The notes beneath the pieces were generated by a model. That model made no database searches. It worked only from the letters and a program-made list of their open reading frames with translations, and had not been told where the DNA came from. The position numbers and the translations under genes are program-made. Below, piece by piece: positions 1-8,741 of a stretch of DNA of 39,971 nt (within the stretch, counting starts at the first letter, position 1; every line of letters begins with the position of its first letter). The DNA is taken from the NCBI GenBank assembly GCA_034659475.1, contig JAYEHK010000118.1, positions 1 to 39,971 of the forward strand, read 5' to 3'. The DNA is from JAYEHK01 sp034659475. GTDB lineage: Bacteria > Bacillota > Syntrophomonadia > Syntrophomonadales > Syntrophomonadaceae.

Positions 1-44
1 GCGTATCTAGATAATTGGGTGGTAACGCTGCATGAAGGGAGCCA

Positions 45-120
45 GGCTCCTAACTTATTCGCAATACGTAATGGAAACTAATTTATTTTCTGAATAAGTT
101 AAGAGCCTAGCACCTTTTTT
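45..120 (+). other. Conserved stem-loop with T-run inside element A
   Basis: Positions 45-60 pair with 92-107 over 16 bp with one mismatch, and CACCTTTTTT follows. The left arm can also fold alone, because GGAGCC and GGCTCC flank a single A at 38-50. The copy in element B (about 4213-4289) keeps both arms while the loop differs slightly. It could be a transcription terminator or the end of a small RNA. There is no direct evidence of transcription. Confidence 0.5.
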
Positions 121-182
121 GCTTTTGAAGTCTGTTTCCGTTCTCACGTGGTCCGTTCCGCGGCAGGGATTAACCTAGCTTT

Positions 183-236
183 GGTTAGGGGTTAGGGGTT
201 AGGGGTTAGGGGTAAGGGGTTAAGAGTTAGGGGGTT
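183..236 (+). repeat. Telomere-like TTAGGGG heptamer array
   Basis: Four to five near-perfect tandem copies of TTAGGGG, then decayed copies (TAAGGGG, TTAGGGGG). Runs of four G separated by TTA satisfy the usual G-quadruplex pattern on the + strand. A C-rich counterpart follows at about 262-282. Element B has the C-rich type instead (CACCCCT, about 4345-4400), and elements F and G also have CCCCT arrays. This is a tandem simple repeat within an intergenic element and not a chromosome end. Confidence 0.75.
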
Positions 237-344
237 AGACGCTTCGCGTCAAACATTTTCCTCACCCCTCACCCCTAACTCCTTACTGAAATAGTCTGCC
301 GTGTAAGAGGAGGAAATTATATTGACATCCCTTCTGAACCGTTC

Positions 345-383
<39 letters not shown>

Positions 384-460
384 CCAACTTTACGTCGCAT
401 AATCTGTCTACTGCGTCACTCACATTAACAGGACAATATTTCACGTGAAAAAAATGATAT

Positions 461-1765
461 CTAAAAAAAGTCTGTATTCTTATATCGCTCTGTGAGCTTT
501 TCCATGATTTCTTCTCGGGTGTGTCCCTCCATCTGATATTCAAATGCCTCATCCAGGATCTGGGTGAAGGCAATCCCGGGGGAAAATCCCATTTCTAACA
601 GATCACGCCCCCGGACAAGGGGCTCAATTTGGCTGTTCAGGCTTAAGCCTATTGCATCGAGGCGGTGTTCAAACCAGCCTCTGATTTCTTCATAATCCCG
701 GGGTACATCCCGGCCTTTATAGTCTGCTTCGGATAAAAGCAGCAGTTCCTTGAGATTTACGCGGTTTACCAGTTTGCGAATGGCCTTATCCCCTACCCGA
801 TCTCTTTGTTTGAATAACAAGATCGGATTCATGTGTTCCCGAACCAGCAATGCAATCTTATCAATCAGTTTACGATTAGCGGTAATCTCCTTCATAAAAG
901 CGCGGGCCAGCGGTTCACCTTCCACATCATGGCCGTAAGCCGTTATTTTCCCGTCCCGCACACAGGTAGTCCCCGGTTTGCCCAGATCATGCAACAAGGC
1001 GGCAAACATATATGCCTCCGGGTCTTCTGACTGACTGCGCAAATGAGCCGCCTCATCCACCACCATCAGGGTGTGAATCCACACATCTCCTTCAGGGTGA
1101 TTAATGGGTGATTGTTCACACCCGATCAGTTTTTCCAGCAAGGGATGCCACTGAAGCATATCCGTTTCTCTCATTGCTGCCAATCCCAGCGAGGGTTTCG
1201 GAGATAAAAGCAAGAGTTTTCTCAATTCTTCATAGATTCTTTCGGAATGGATATTTCCCAGCTCTGTCTTCTGAATAAGCTTGGCCGTATCCGGGTGAAG
1301 TTCAAACCCGAACCGTCCCACAAACTGAATTGCCCGATATGCTCGCAAGGGATCCTCGGCGAACACTTCTTCGCTGGTATGATAAATGACCCCTTTGCGA
1401 AGGTCCTCTTGTCCGCCGTATGAATCAATTATTTCTCTCGTTATGATATTCATCAGCATACTGTTTATCATGAAATCCCTGCGGTGGCAGGCTTCTGCCA
1501 GCGAACATTCCGGGCTGCTCGGAATCGTAAAATCCCATTCATGATGCCCTTTCAGTTTAATCACTGGAAAGGCTTTCCCTACTTGGCGCGGTTCCCCGAA
1601 ATTTACAAGGACCTCCATTAGTCTCTCTGTCGTTAATCCAAACACTTCTATATCGATATCTTTGTTTAACCCTTTTTCACCCAGCATAAAATCACGCACA
1701 TATCCGCCGGCATAATATGCTTTCCCATGCGTATTCTCTATCTCTTTTGCAATCTGCACGATCAT
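461..1765 (-). CDS. cca: CCA-adding enzyme / tRNA nucleotidyltransferase with HD domain
   Basis: Class II nucleotidyltransferase that builds or repairs the CCA 3' end of tRNA in the cytoplasm. An N-terminal GGYVRD (about residues 20-25) and the metal-binding DID (36-38) mark the polymerase head. The RRDFMINSML motif and the RAYRAIQFVGRFGF helix belong to the tRNA-binding neck. A C-terminal HD phosphohydrolase-type domain (LLHDLGKPGTT) resembles the E. coli-type enzyme. I chose the ATG at 1765 (434 aa), because AGGTGG lies 5-6 nt upstream; a GTG three codons earlier overlaps that ribosome site. A poly(A) polymerase role cannot be excluded from sequence. The 3' end abuts repeat element A. Confidence 0.9.
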   Translation of the reverse strand: MIVQIAKEIENTHGKAYYAGGYVRDFMLGEKGLNKDIDIEVFGLTTERLMEVLVNFGEPRQVGKAFPVIKLKGHHEWDFTIPSSPECSLAEACHRRDFMINSMLMNIITREIIDSYGGQEDLRKGVIYHTSEEVFAEDPLRAYRAIQFVGRFGFELHPDTAKLIQKTELGNIHSERIYEELRKLLLLSPKPSLGLAAMRETDMLQWHPLLEKLIGCEQSPINHPEGDVWIHTLMVVDEAAHLRSQSEDPEAYMFAALLHDLGKPGTTCVRDGKITAYGHDVEGEPLARAFMKEITANRKLIDKIALLVREHMNPILLFKQRDRVGDKAIRKLVNRVNLKELLLLSEADYKGRDVPRDYEEIRGWFEHRLDAIGLSLNSQIEPLVRGRDLLEMGFSPGIAFTQILDEAFEYQMEGHTREEIMEKLTERYKNTDFF

Positions 1766-1919
1766 CTTTTCCACCTCGGTCCATCACATTCTTCTCTTGT
1801 TATGTTACCCTAATAACATTGAAAATTTGAGATTTTCTTTTATTATTTGCTTTCAGCAAACGATATCTTGCTGCTAATATATTGAGGGAAAACTTTTTAC
1901 CAAGCCCCAAGAGAAGTAA

Positions 1920-1944
1920 AACCCGAATGAAAACCATCCGGGTT
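1920..1944 (-). terminator. Terminator of the MBL-fold gene
   Basis: The arms AACCCGAATG and CATCCGGGTT pair over nine of ten positions with a 5-nt loop. On the minus strand a TTTTACTT tail follows. It lies 41 bp past the stop of the metallo-hydrolase gene. Confidence 0.7.
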
Positions 1945-1984
1945 GAGTTATCCTGTATAATATGTATGCGTTGGAGTTATTGAA

Positions 1985-2719
1985 TTACTCAAAGGTCAAA
2001 CAGATGCCTGAGCCAATTTCCCCAATCTGCACAGCTCTGGAAAGTGCTATTTTGGAAAATAGATCTGTACAATGACAGGCGTGTACACAGGAAGGATTTA
2101 ATTTTTTCAGGTAATCAACTGTCCCCTGCATCTGTTCCGCCGGAGGATTAAGCAGATGGAATCCACCTATGATATCGACCACCCGTTCTTCCTGACAGAC
2201 TTTTTTGGTCTGTTCAATTATGTTACAAATCCCTGCGTGGGAACATCCTGTTATAATGACCAGCCCGTCGTTCGCGCGATAGACAAGGGCAGAATCTTCT
2301 GGCAGATAATCATCTTCCTCTACCCCATTACGGAGAACTTTCCCCATAGGATACTTGGCTTCGAAGGCCATATGGCGTTCTATCTCACCCAGAAAAACCA
2401 GTTTTTCCGTTAACCACAAAGGTTCCCTAGTCAGTTGAAGTGAAAAAATACGAGCAAGCGTATCTTTTGAGATAATCGATCCCATTTCCGGTATATCCGG
2501 CAAAAAGCGCGACAAAAAGGTGTCTGGATGGGTAACAATAACCGGTTTTTTATGCTCAATATTTTCAGCAACTGCTTCGGTGTAACGTTTAATGAGCGGG
2601 TCCAACCCCCATGTATGGTCCAGATGATTATGGGATAAAACCAAATAATCCAGATTCAAAAGGTCTTGCTTCATTTTATCTGCGTTAGTAAGAAAATAGG
2701 AACGAATAGACGCTGACAA
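1985..2719 (-). CDS. MBL-fold metallo-hydrolase, 5'-truncated and fused to repeat DNA
   Basis: Metallo-beta-lactamase-fold hydrolase of the type often annotated as dihydropterin-aminobenzene phosphate synthase-like (COG1237-type); the substrate is unknown. The zinc motif HNHLDH lies near residue 30, and later histidines (GCSHAGI, GGFHLL, HACHC) complete the usual metal ligands. Full-length relatives have about 40 more residues in front, with an FDTG-type strand, and these are missing. The ORF opens with TTG at 2719 and its first ~11 codons (SASIRSYFLTN) are repeat sequence that recurs at about 29718-29763 and 32850-32880. No convincing ribosome-binding site is present. It is probably a 5'-deleted, possibly silent gene. 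A working truncated protein is not excluded because the metal site is intact. Confidence 0.65.
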   Translation of the reverse strand: MSASIRSYFLTNADKMKQDLLNLDYLVLSHNHLDHTWGLDPLIKRYTEAVAENIEHKKPVIVTHPDTFLSRFLPDIPEMGSIISKDTLARIFSLQLTREPLWLTEKLVFLGEIERHMAFEAKYPMGKVLRNGVEEDDYLPEDSALVYRANDGLVIITGCSHAGICNIIEQTKKVCQEERVVDIIGGFHLLNPPAEQMQGTVDYLKKLNPSCVHACHCTDLFSKIALSRAVQIGEIGSGICLTFE

Positions 2720-2935
2720 CGCGGACCTTTAGGACCTTCGCGGACAAGTCGGAAAATAGATTTTGGTGAGTCTCGGGGACTGGTCTGCTGACTCGTTTTA
2801 GGAAAAACCATCATATTCCCCCACCAGCAATTGCAAAAATGAGTCTGCGGACCTGTCCCAGTGACTCGCCCTCCTCAGCACCAATTTTCATCGGTGGTTT
2901 CGTGTGCCCATTAGATATAGCCTGCGGGTAATCTT
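2684..2935. repeat. Mosaic repeat element H
   Basis: Repeat debris between the MBL-fold gene and the EamA transporter. On the minus strand the stretch around 2696-2741 matches about 29718-29763 of element E in roughly 34 of 37 positions. The GTTAGTAAGAAAATAGG stretch recurs at about 32857. The TTTTCATCGGTGGTT stretch (about 2886) recurs at about 35285 and, in variant form, near 33013. It has lost the 8-bp arrays and terminal repeats, so it looks like a degenerate member of the family. Confidence 0.6.
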
Positions 2936-3815
2936 ATCCCCTATTGGTCAATGTCACGCCACTAATTACCAGTGCTGCCCCCAAGAGAAAATACCAGGAC
3001 AGTGTCTCATGAAGTATGATGACCGCCATGATGGTTGCAAAAACAGGCACAAAATTAATAAAGACACCCGCATTCGAAGATCCAAGAACATCAATCCCCT
3101 GATAATACCAGGTAAAACCCAGCGCGGTTCCAAGAAAGCCCAACACAAAAACACTGATCCACACAGAAGGTCCATAACTTAGCAGAAATGAAAACTGCCT
3201 CTCGGAAAATGCCAGAAAGAAAAGGGTAGCCGTCCCTGCCAAACAGGCATACAACGTAACCACCAGAGGGGTAAGATCGCGCATGGCAAATTTCCCGAGA
3301 ATGGTAAAAACGGCCCAACAGCCTACACATCCCAGAATATACAGGTCCCCTCGTTCAACACCACTTTGTAAAACAGACAAAAAATTACCGCGTGAAAGGA
3401 TTGCCAACGCACCACTTACAGAGATCAGTATTCCCAGAATCTTTTTGAAGCTTAATCGTTCCCCAAAGACAAGTGCCGAGAGCAACGCAATCGCAACGGG
3501 ATTTCCCGCAATGATCATGGAAGCCCTGGAGGCATCTATCATCGACAAACCCGAGAAGAAAAAATAATTATATCCCGCCATGCCAGAGAACCCAAGCAAC
3601 AAGAATAAACCTACCTGTTTCAAATTTACCGACGGCAAAGTTCCTTCCTTACGCAGAACAAAATATAGCAGCATCAGGCTGGCCGTCAGGAAACGCAGAA
3701 ACGCAGCAGTAAACGGAGGTACCTGCGCAGCAATTACATGTCCGGCGATAAACGTGCTGCCAAAAAACAGCGCAACCAAAACTAATTTTATGTAAAGAAT
3801 CCTATTGCTATTCAT
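2934..3815 (-). CDS. EamA/DMT-family permease (drug/metabolite transporter)
   Basis: A 293-residue inner-membrane protein with about ten hydrophobic helices arranged as two EamA repeats. The first begins near residue 8 (LVLVALFFGSTFIAGHVIA) and the second near residue 155 (GDLYILGCVGCWAVFTILGK). The length and the GxTFxxGH-type start are typical of the 10-TMS drug/metabolite exporter group. Substrates range from amino acids to nucleosides and cannot be predicted. The ATG at 3815 has GGAAGGG about 8 nt upstream. It is flanked on both sides by repeat elements and its neighbours suggest no pathway, so it is probably a single-gene unit. Confidence 0.85.
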   Translation of the reverse strand: MNSNRILYIKLVLVALFFGSTFIAGHVIAAQVPPFTAAFLRFLTASLMLLYFVLRKEGTLPSVNLKQVGLFLLLGFSGMAGYNYFFFSGLSMIDASRASMIIAGNPVAIALLSALVFGERLSFKKILGILISVSGALAILSRGNFLSVLQSGVERGDLYILGCVGCWAVFTILGKFAMRDLTPLVVTLYACLAGTATLFFLAFSERQFSFLLSYGPSVWISVFVLGFLGTALGFTWYYQGIDVLGSSNAGVFINFVPVFATIMAVIILHETLSWYFLLGAALVISGVTLTNRG

Positions 3816-3984
3816 AATGTAACCCTTCCCATTCGATTAAATCTAAGCAAACAAAGAGACAGTGCACGCCTGTCTCCTAACGTTTTTATACAGTGACATA
3901 CTGTATTCATATCAGTATGCCGCTTTTTAACAAACACGTAAAGCCCCAAAACACGCAAACTTATTATGTAAAACTACAACACAT

Positions 3985-4568
<584 letters not shown>

Positions 4569-4573
<5 letters not shown>

Positions 4574-5525
4574 ATATCATCGCGTTTTGGCATTCCTGTA
4601 CGAGTTGCTCGAGGATGACGGATACGGGAAGGATATCTTTGATCTTTGATACATTTTGGCCGGAGAATACCAGGCCCTGGTCAATGTTTCCCTTTTGGGC
4701 ATTGATCAGCGCGTCCATGATGCAGAATGCACCCGAACACTCCCGTAAACACTTTACACACGAAGCAGGTTTGGGAGCTTCTCCACTTGTAAGCAGCTCG
4801 GTAAAATGATTGCGTATCGCACGGCCAGGCAGGCCAACCGGGCTTTTTATCAGCACAATATCCTCCTCTGAAGCATGTAAGTAAGTTTGTTTAAAAGCCG
4901 GTGAAACAGCGCATTCTTCACTTAACACAAAACGAGTAGCTAGCTGAACCCCATTTGCTCCAAGTCTGAAAAGCTCTGCCATGTCGGTACCGTTGCTGAT
5001 CCCCCCGGCAGCAATCACTGGAATATTTACTTCCGCCTTGATCTCGGGAAGAATATCATAGATGGAGGAATCGGTACCCAGGTGGCCCCCCGCTTCTGCC
5101 CCTTCAGCCACCACAGCCGGTGCACCGCTTCGTTCAGCAAGTCTTGCTGCACGCGCAGAAGATATAATGGGAACAATCACTGTGTCTGTTCCTTGCGCCC
5201 AGCGAAAAATATCTCGTGAAAAACCTGCTCCGGTAAAAATGATATCAATTTTCTCCTCCAGGGATACATTTACCAGCTCTGCAAACTGCCCCGAGGCAAA
5301 CATAATATTGACACCGATGACTCCATTTCCTGCAATCACCCTGGCCTGCTGTATCTCTTCTCTCAATTCCTGCAGGCCCATGCCTGTCGCACCAATAACT
5401 CCAATACCTCCATGCCTGGCAACCGTTCCCGCCAGCGAAGCAGTAGAAACGCGTACTGCCATACCTCCCTGTACAATTGGCACCGCAGGTGTGTAGGATC
5501 CTATTTTCAATACCGGTAATTTCAA
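4569..5525 (-). CDS. NAD(P)H-dependent flavin oxidoreductase (nitronate monooxygenase / FabK-like)
   Basis: FMN-dependent TIM-barrel enzyme of the nitronate monooxygenase/enoyl-ACP reductase II superfamily. Visible signatures are QGGMAVRVSTASLAGTVA near the N-terminus, the flavin loop GGIGVIGATG, EGAEAGGHLG in the middle and AAGGISNG for phosphate binding. The C-terminal tail has a cysteine group (CVKCLRECSGAFC), common in clostridial members, that could hold metal or form disulphides. I start at TTG 5525 (318 aa): AAGGAGG is 8 nt upstream and the preceding in-frame 45 codons look non-coding. Whether it oxidises nitronates or reduces enoyl-ACP is undecided; no fatty-acid genes are adjacent. 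The final TAG lies inside the terminal repeat of element B. Confidence 0.85.
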
Positions 5526-5692
5526 GTTGCTTACCTCCTTGTCCCTTCTATATATAAAACAAGTCTTTATAGTTATCTGAATATTTTGATTTATTATGAC
5601 ATCTTTCTCTGTCTTCTGCAACCAACCGGAAAACTCTACACCAAACCTCCTCCTGACCATAGAATAAAATAAAAAAATTGTTCAAAATTTTA

Positions 5693-5709
5693 TCTGACTA
5701 TTCTTGACT
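5693..5709 (-). promoter_or_regulatory. CtsR-like heat-shock operator overlapping the clpB -35 box
   Basis: TCTGACT-ATT-CTTGACT is a tandem heptad pair with 3-nt spacing. Read on the opposite strand it matches the CtsR consensus RGTCAAA-NAN-RGTCAAA at 12 of 14 defined heptad positions, and the central A is conserved. The second heptad contains the TTGACT -35 box, so a bound repressor would block polymerase. CtsR control of clpB is established in several Firmicutes. No ctsR gene lies in the window. Confidence 0.55.
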
Positions 5710-5732
5710 ATTAACCCTTAGCTGAATATAAT
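5704..5732 (+). promoter_or_regulatory. Sigma-A promoter of clpB
   Basis: TTGACT (5704-5709), a spacer of exactly 17 nt, then a perfect TATAAT (5727-5732). Transcription should begin near 5739, leaving a leader of about 185 nt before the clpB ATG. Confidence 0.75.
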
Positions 5733-5738
5733 GAAATC

Positions 5739-5754
5739 AACAAAGAACTTTGTT
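5739..5754. promoter_or_regulatory. Inverted repeat at the clpB transcription start
   Basis: AACAAAG-AA-CTTTGTT is a perfect 7-bp inverted repeat sitting on the predicted +1 of clpB. Its place suggests a second operator, but it matches neither CIRCE nor any motif I know. Confidence 0.4.
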
Positions 5755-5797
5755 AATGGTCACAAATATATATTTTTTTGTATGTCTATATCTTTGT

Positions 5798-5928
5798 TTG
5801 ACTTTTGTTAACCTACGGAACCTGCTGGACGCGAACACCATCAGCGGTGCCATTATCCTGGACTAGTGGATCAAATAGAAGAACTGGCGAAAGACATCGA
5901 CAATCTAAAAAAGAGGTGGGAACAATGA
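5798..5928 (+). pseudogene. Relic of a CbpM/HspR-type chaperone modulator upstream of clpB
   Basis: Two overlapping frames read like the tail of a MerR-type chaperone regulator. The first gives LRNLLDANTISGAIILD (codons from 5813, stop 5864-5866); shifted by one base the second gives LVDQIEELAKDIDNLKKRWEQ and stops at TGA 5926-5928. Joined, they fit the C-terminal pattern in CbpM/HspR proteins, a GVNxAGxxxIL turn followed by a short coiled coil. The TGA overlaps the clpB ATG as ATGA, the usual arrangement of coupled operon genes. CbpM/HspR genes commonly precede clpB. The helix-turn-helix half is absent, so only about 40 codons survive. The identification is an inference from pattern. Confidence 0.45.
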
Positions 5929-8519
5929 AACCTGAAAAGCTAACCCAAAAATCAAGAGAAGCCCTAACCGCCGCTCAGCACCTGGTAGCAGAACGCCATC
6001 AGCAGGAACTGACCAGCAAACATCTGTTGTGGGTTCTGTTGCAACAAGAGAACGGTCTAGCACAGCGCCTATTTGAACAATCAGGTGTCGACACAGAAGC
6101 TTTAGAACAACAACTCAAGCATTTATTGGATAAAATCCCTGCTGTTCATGGCTATGAAGGATCTGTATACATGGGCTCCAGCCTTTCTCGCGTCCTTGCA
6201 AGGGCAGAGAAAGAAGCACAGGAACTCAAGGATGATTATATCAGCGTAGAACATCTTCTGCTGGCCCTGGTTTCCGAAGGAGAATCTGACCTGCGCAGCT
6301 TACTGACGCAAATGAATATCACTCGTGGAAACCTGCTGGGCGCTTTGCAGGCTGTCAGAGGGTCTCAGCGTGTCACCAGCGATAACCCCGAAGATACGTA
6401 TGAAGCTTTAGAGCGCTACGGACGAGACCTGAACCAAATGGCACAGGAAGGAAAAGTTGATCCAGTGATCGGACGTGATGATGAAATCCGCCGGGTCATG
6501 GAGATTCTATCCCGAAGAACAAAGAACAACCCTGTGCTCATCGGCGAACCAGGGGTAGGGAAAACAGCCATTGTAGAAGGGTTGGCTCGCCGCATTGTCG
6601 CCCGGGACGTACCGGAAGGCCTGAAAGACAAACGCGTGATTGCTCTGGACATGGGCTCCCTCGTAGCAGGTGCCAAATACCGGGGAGAATTTGAAGAACG
6701 CCTCAAGGCCGTTTTGAAAGAGGTGCAGGATTCCAACGGACACATCATCCTGTTTATCGATGAGCTCCATACTGTGGTTGGTGCGGGCGCGGCTGAAGGT
6801 GCCATGGATGCCTCCAATCTGCTTAAACCTATGCTGGCACGAGGAGAATTGCGAGCCATCGGTGCGACTACACTCGACGAGTATCGAAAACATATTGAAA
6901 AAGATACTGCCCTAGAACGGCGCTTTCAGCCCATTTTGGTCAATCCGCCTTCGGTAGAAGATACCATCTCCATTCTGCGCGGATTAAAAGAGCGCTACGA
7001 GGTCCATCACGGGGTACGTATTAAGGATTCTGCCCTGGTGGCGGCTGCCGTCCTATCGGATCGCTATATTGCCGACCGCTTTTTGCCGGACAAAGCCATT
7101 GACCTGATGGACGAAGCCGCTGCCCGTCTGCGCACGGAAATCGACAGCATGCCAGCCGATCTTGATGAAATCAAACGGCGTATCATGCAGCTTGAAATAG
7201 AATCTGCGGCCCTGGATAAGGAACAGGACACTGCCTCCCAGGAACGCCGGGAGCACATCCTCAAGGAAGTTCAGGACCTGCGAACCGAATCGGATGCAAT
7301 GAGTACCCAGTGGCAGTCTGAAAAAGACGCTATCACCAGAGTCCGACAGTTAAAACGGGACATCGAAGCGTGCCGAATGGAAATTGAGTGGGCAGAAAGA
7401 GATTATGACCTGAACAGGGTAGCTGAACTAAAATACGGCCGCCTGGGCGAACTGGAAAGAAAACTCAAAGCAGAGGAAGCATTGCTGGCCGGCAAGCAGA
7501 AGAACAACATGCTGTTAAAAGAAGAGGTTGAAGAAACTGATATCGCCCATGTCGTCAGCCGGTGGACCGGCATTCAGGTAACCCGTTTGCTGGAAGGCGA
7601 AAGGCAAAAGCTCCTGCACCTAGAAGACATCCTCCATAAACGAGTGGTGGGCCAAGATGAAGCGGTACACGCGGTCACCGATGCCGTGATCCGCTCGCGC
7701 AGCGGCCTGAAAGACCCTAACCGTCCGGTAGGCAGCTTTATTTTCCTGGGACCTACTGGCGTAGGTAAAACCGAATTGGGTAAAGCCCTGGCAGAATCCC
7801 TGTTTGATGACGAACGTGCCATGATCCGTCTGGACATGTCAGAGTATATGGAAAAACACAGCGTAGCCAGATTAATTGGGGCCCCTCCAGGCTATGTCGG
7901 CTATGAAGAAGGGGGCCAATTAACCGAAGCGGTACGTCGCAAGCCCTATTCTGTCATTCTGTTTGATGAGATTGAGAAGGCCCACTATGACGTGTTTAAT
8001 CTCCTCCTGCAGATTCTGGATGACGGCCGCCTCACCGATGGCAAAGGACGTACCATTGATTTTCGCAACACCCTGATCATCATGACCTCCAACGTCGGCA
8101 GTCAGGAGATCTTGAACTATCAGGAAAACGGCGGAAACTACGAAGAAATGAAGCTGCGGGTGATGGGCCTCTTAAAACAGGTTTTCCGGCCTGAATTTTT
8201 AAACCGCCTGGATGAAACCATTGTATTCCACGCTTTGACCCTGCAGCAGATTAAAGAAATCAGCAGCCTGTTACTTGAACAGCTATCCCAGCGTTTTCAG
8301 AAGAATTTCAACGGGAGCCTGACCTGGGATGACAAGGCCCTCACTTATCTGGCTGAAAAAGGATACGATCCTGCCTTTGGCGCAAGGCCCCTGAAGCGAT
8401 TGATCCAAACCGAGGTCGAAACCCTCTTGTCACGCAGCATCATCAGCGGCGAGATCCACGAAAACCAGTCCGTAGTTTTCTCCGCCAATGATGACAAGTT
8501 AAGCCTTACCGTCCAGTAA
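5925..8519 (+). CDS. clpB: ATP-dependent disaggregase ClpB
   Basis: Hexameric AAA+ chaperone that extracts proteins from aggregates together with DnaK. At 864 aa it has the normal ClpB length. Order of parts: N-terminal Clp-N repeats (1-150), first AAA module with Walker A GEPGVGKT near residue 207 and Walker B IILFIDELHT, a coiled-coil M domain (about 410-525, EEIEWAERDYDLNRVAELKYG-type helices), second AAA module with GPTGVGKT near residue 609, and the C-terminal D2-small domain. The M domain separates it from ClpA/ClpC. The ATG at 5925 is preceded by GAGGTGG; the in-frame extension back to 5805 is leader and relic sequence. It has its own promoter, operator and terminator. Confidence 0.97.
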   Translation: MKPEKLTQKSREALTAAQHLVAERHQQELTSKHLLWVLLQQENGLAQRLFEQSGVDTEALEQQLKHLLDKIPAVHGYEGSVYMGSSLSRVLARAEKEAQELKDDYISVEHLLLALVSEGESDLRSLLTQMNITRGNLLGALQAVRGSQRVTSDNPEDTYEALERYGRDLNQMAQEGKVDPVIGRDDEIRRVMEILSRRTKNNPVLIGEPGVGKTAIVEGLARRIVARDVPEGLKDKRVIALDMGSLVAGAKYRGEFEERLKAVLKEVQDSNGHIILFIDELHTVVGAGAAEGAMDASNLLKPMLARGELRAIGATTLDEYRKHIEKDTALERRFQPILVNPPSVEDTISILRGLKERYEVHHGVRIKDSALVAAAVLSDRYIADRFLPDKAIDLMDEAAARLRTEIDSMPADLDEIKRRIMQLEIESAALDKEQDTASQERREHILKEVQDLRTESDAMSTQWQSEKDAITRVRQLKRDIEACRMEIEWAERDYDLNRVAELKYGRLGELERKLKAEEALLAGKQKNNMLLKEEVEETDIAHVVSRWTGIQVTRLLEGERQKLLHLEDILHKRVVGQDEAVHAVTDAVIRSRSGLKDPNRPVGSFIFLGPTGVGKTELGKALAESLFDDERAMIRLDMSEYMEKHSVARLIGAPPGYVGYEEGGQLTEAVRRKPYSVILFDEIEKAHYDVFNLLLQILDDGRLTDGKGRTIDFRNTLIIMTSNVGSQEILNYQENGGNYEEMKLRVMGLLKQVFRPEFLNRLDETIVFHALTLQQIKEISSLLLEQLSQRFQKNFNGSLTWDDKALTYLAEKGYDPAFGARPLKRLIQTEVETLLSRSIISGEIHENQSVVFSANDDKLSLTVQ

Positions 8520-8529
8520 CGTACCTACC

Positions 8530-8561
8530 AAGCCACACTTTCTATTAGGAAAGTGTGGCTT
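8530..8561 (+). terminator. clpB terminator
   Basis: A perfect 13-bp stem (arms AAGCCACACTTTC and GAAAGTGTGGCTT) with a 6-nt loop, 10 bp after the clpB stop. There is no U-run after the stem, so termination efficiency may be modest. Confidence 0.65.
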
Positions 8562-8730
8562 AACCAGTAACTGTCTCTGGATAAATCTTCAGTATTTCTA
8601 TAAACCGCGGAATAATCTGTTCATAGCCCTTGCATTCATAGTTGGCTTTTTCTAGGTTGCAGTCAATGTGTAAAATTACTACATCTGCTTCAGTGCCCCC
8701 ATAACCTTGCTGATAACCTCTGCATCTCAT
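8560..8730 (-). pseudogene. Unrecognised 56-codon ORF, probably a gene fragment
   Basis: An open frame from ATG 8730 to TAA 8560. It lacks a ribosome-binding site and overlaps the clpB terminator stem. Its segment EQIIPRFIEILKI resembles EQIIPRLTDMLNI in the patatin-like protein further right. The underlying 21 bases (8603-8623) are identical to 10832-10852 in the same orientation and frame. The remainder (cysteine and glycine rich, DVVILHIDCNLEKANYECKG) is not recognised. It may be a scrap of a duplicated gene left when the SNF/patatin region was rearranged. Confidence 0.3.
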
Positions 8731-8741
8731 AGCAAGAAAAA

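Noticed and set aside
183..236. True chromosome or plasmid telomere
   Set aside because: Ordinary genes lie to the right within 230 bp, the array is short and followed by its own C-rich counterpart, and similar heptamers occur at internal positions of the window.
5805..5924. N-terminal extension of ClpB
   Set aside because: Starting there would add 40 residues with no counterpart in ClpB; the ATG at 5925 has a good ribosome-binding site and gives the family length.
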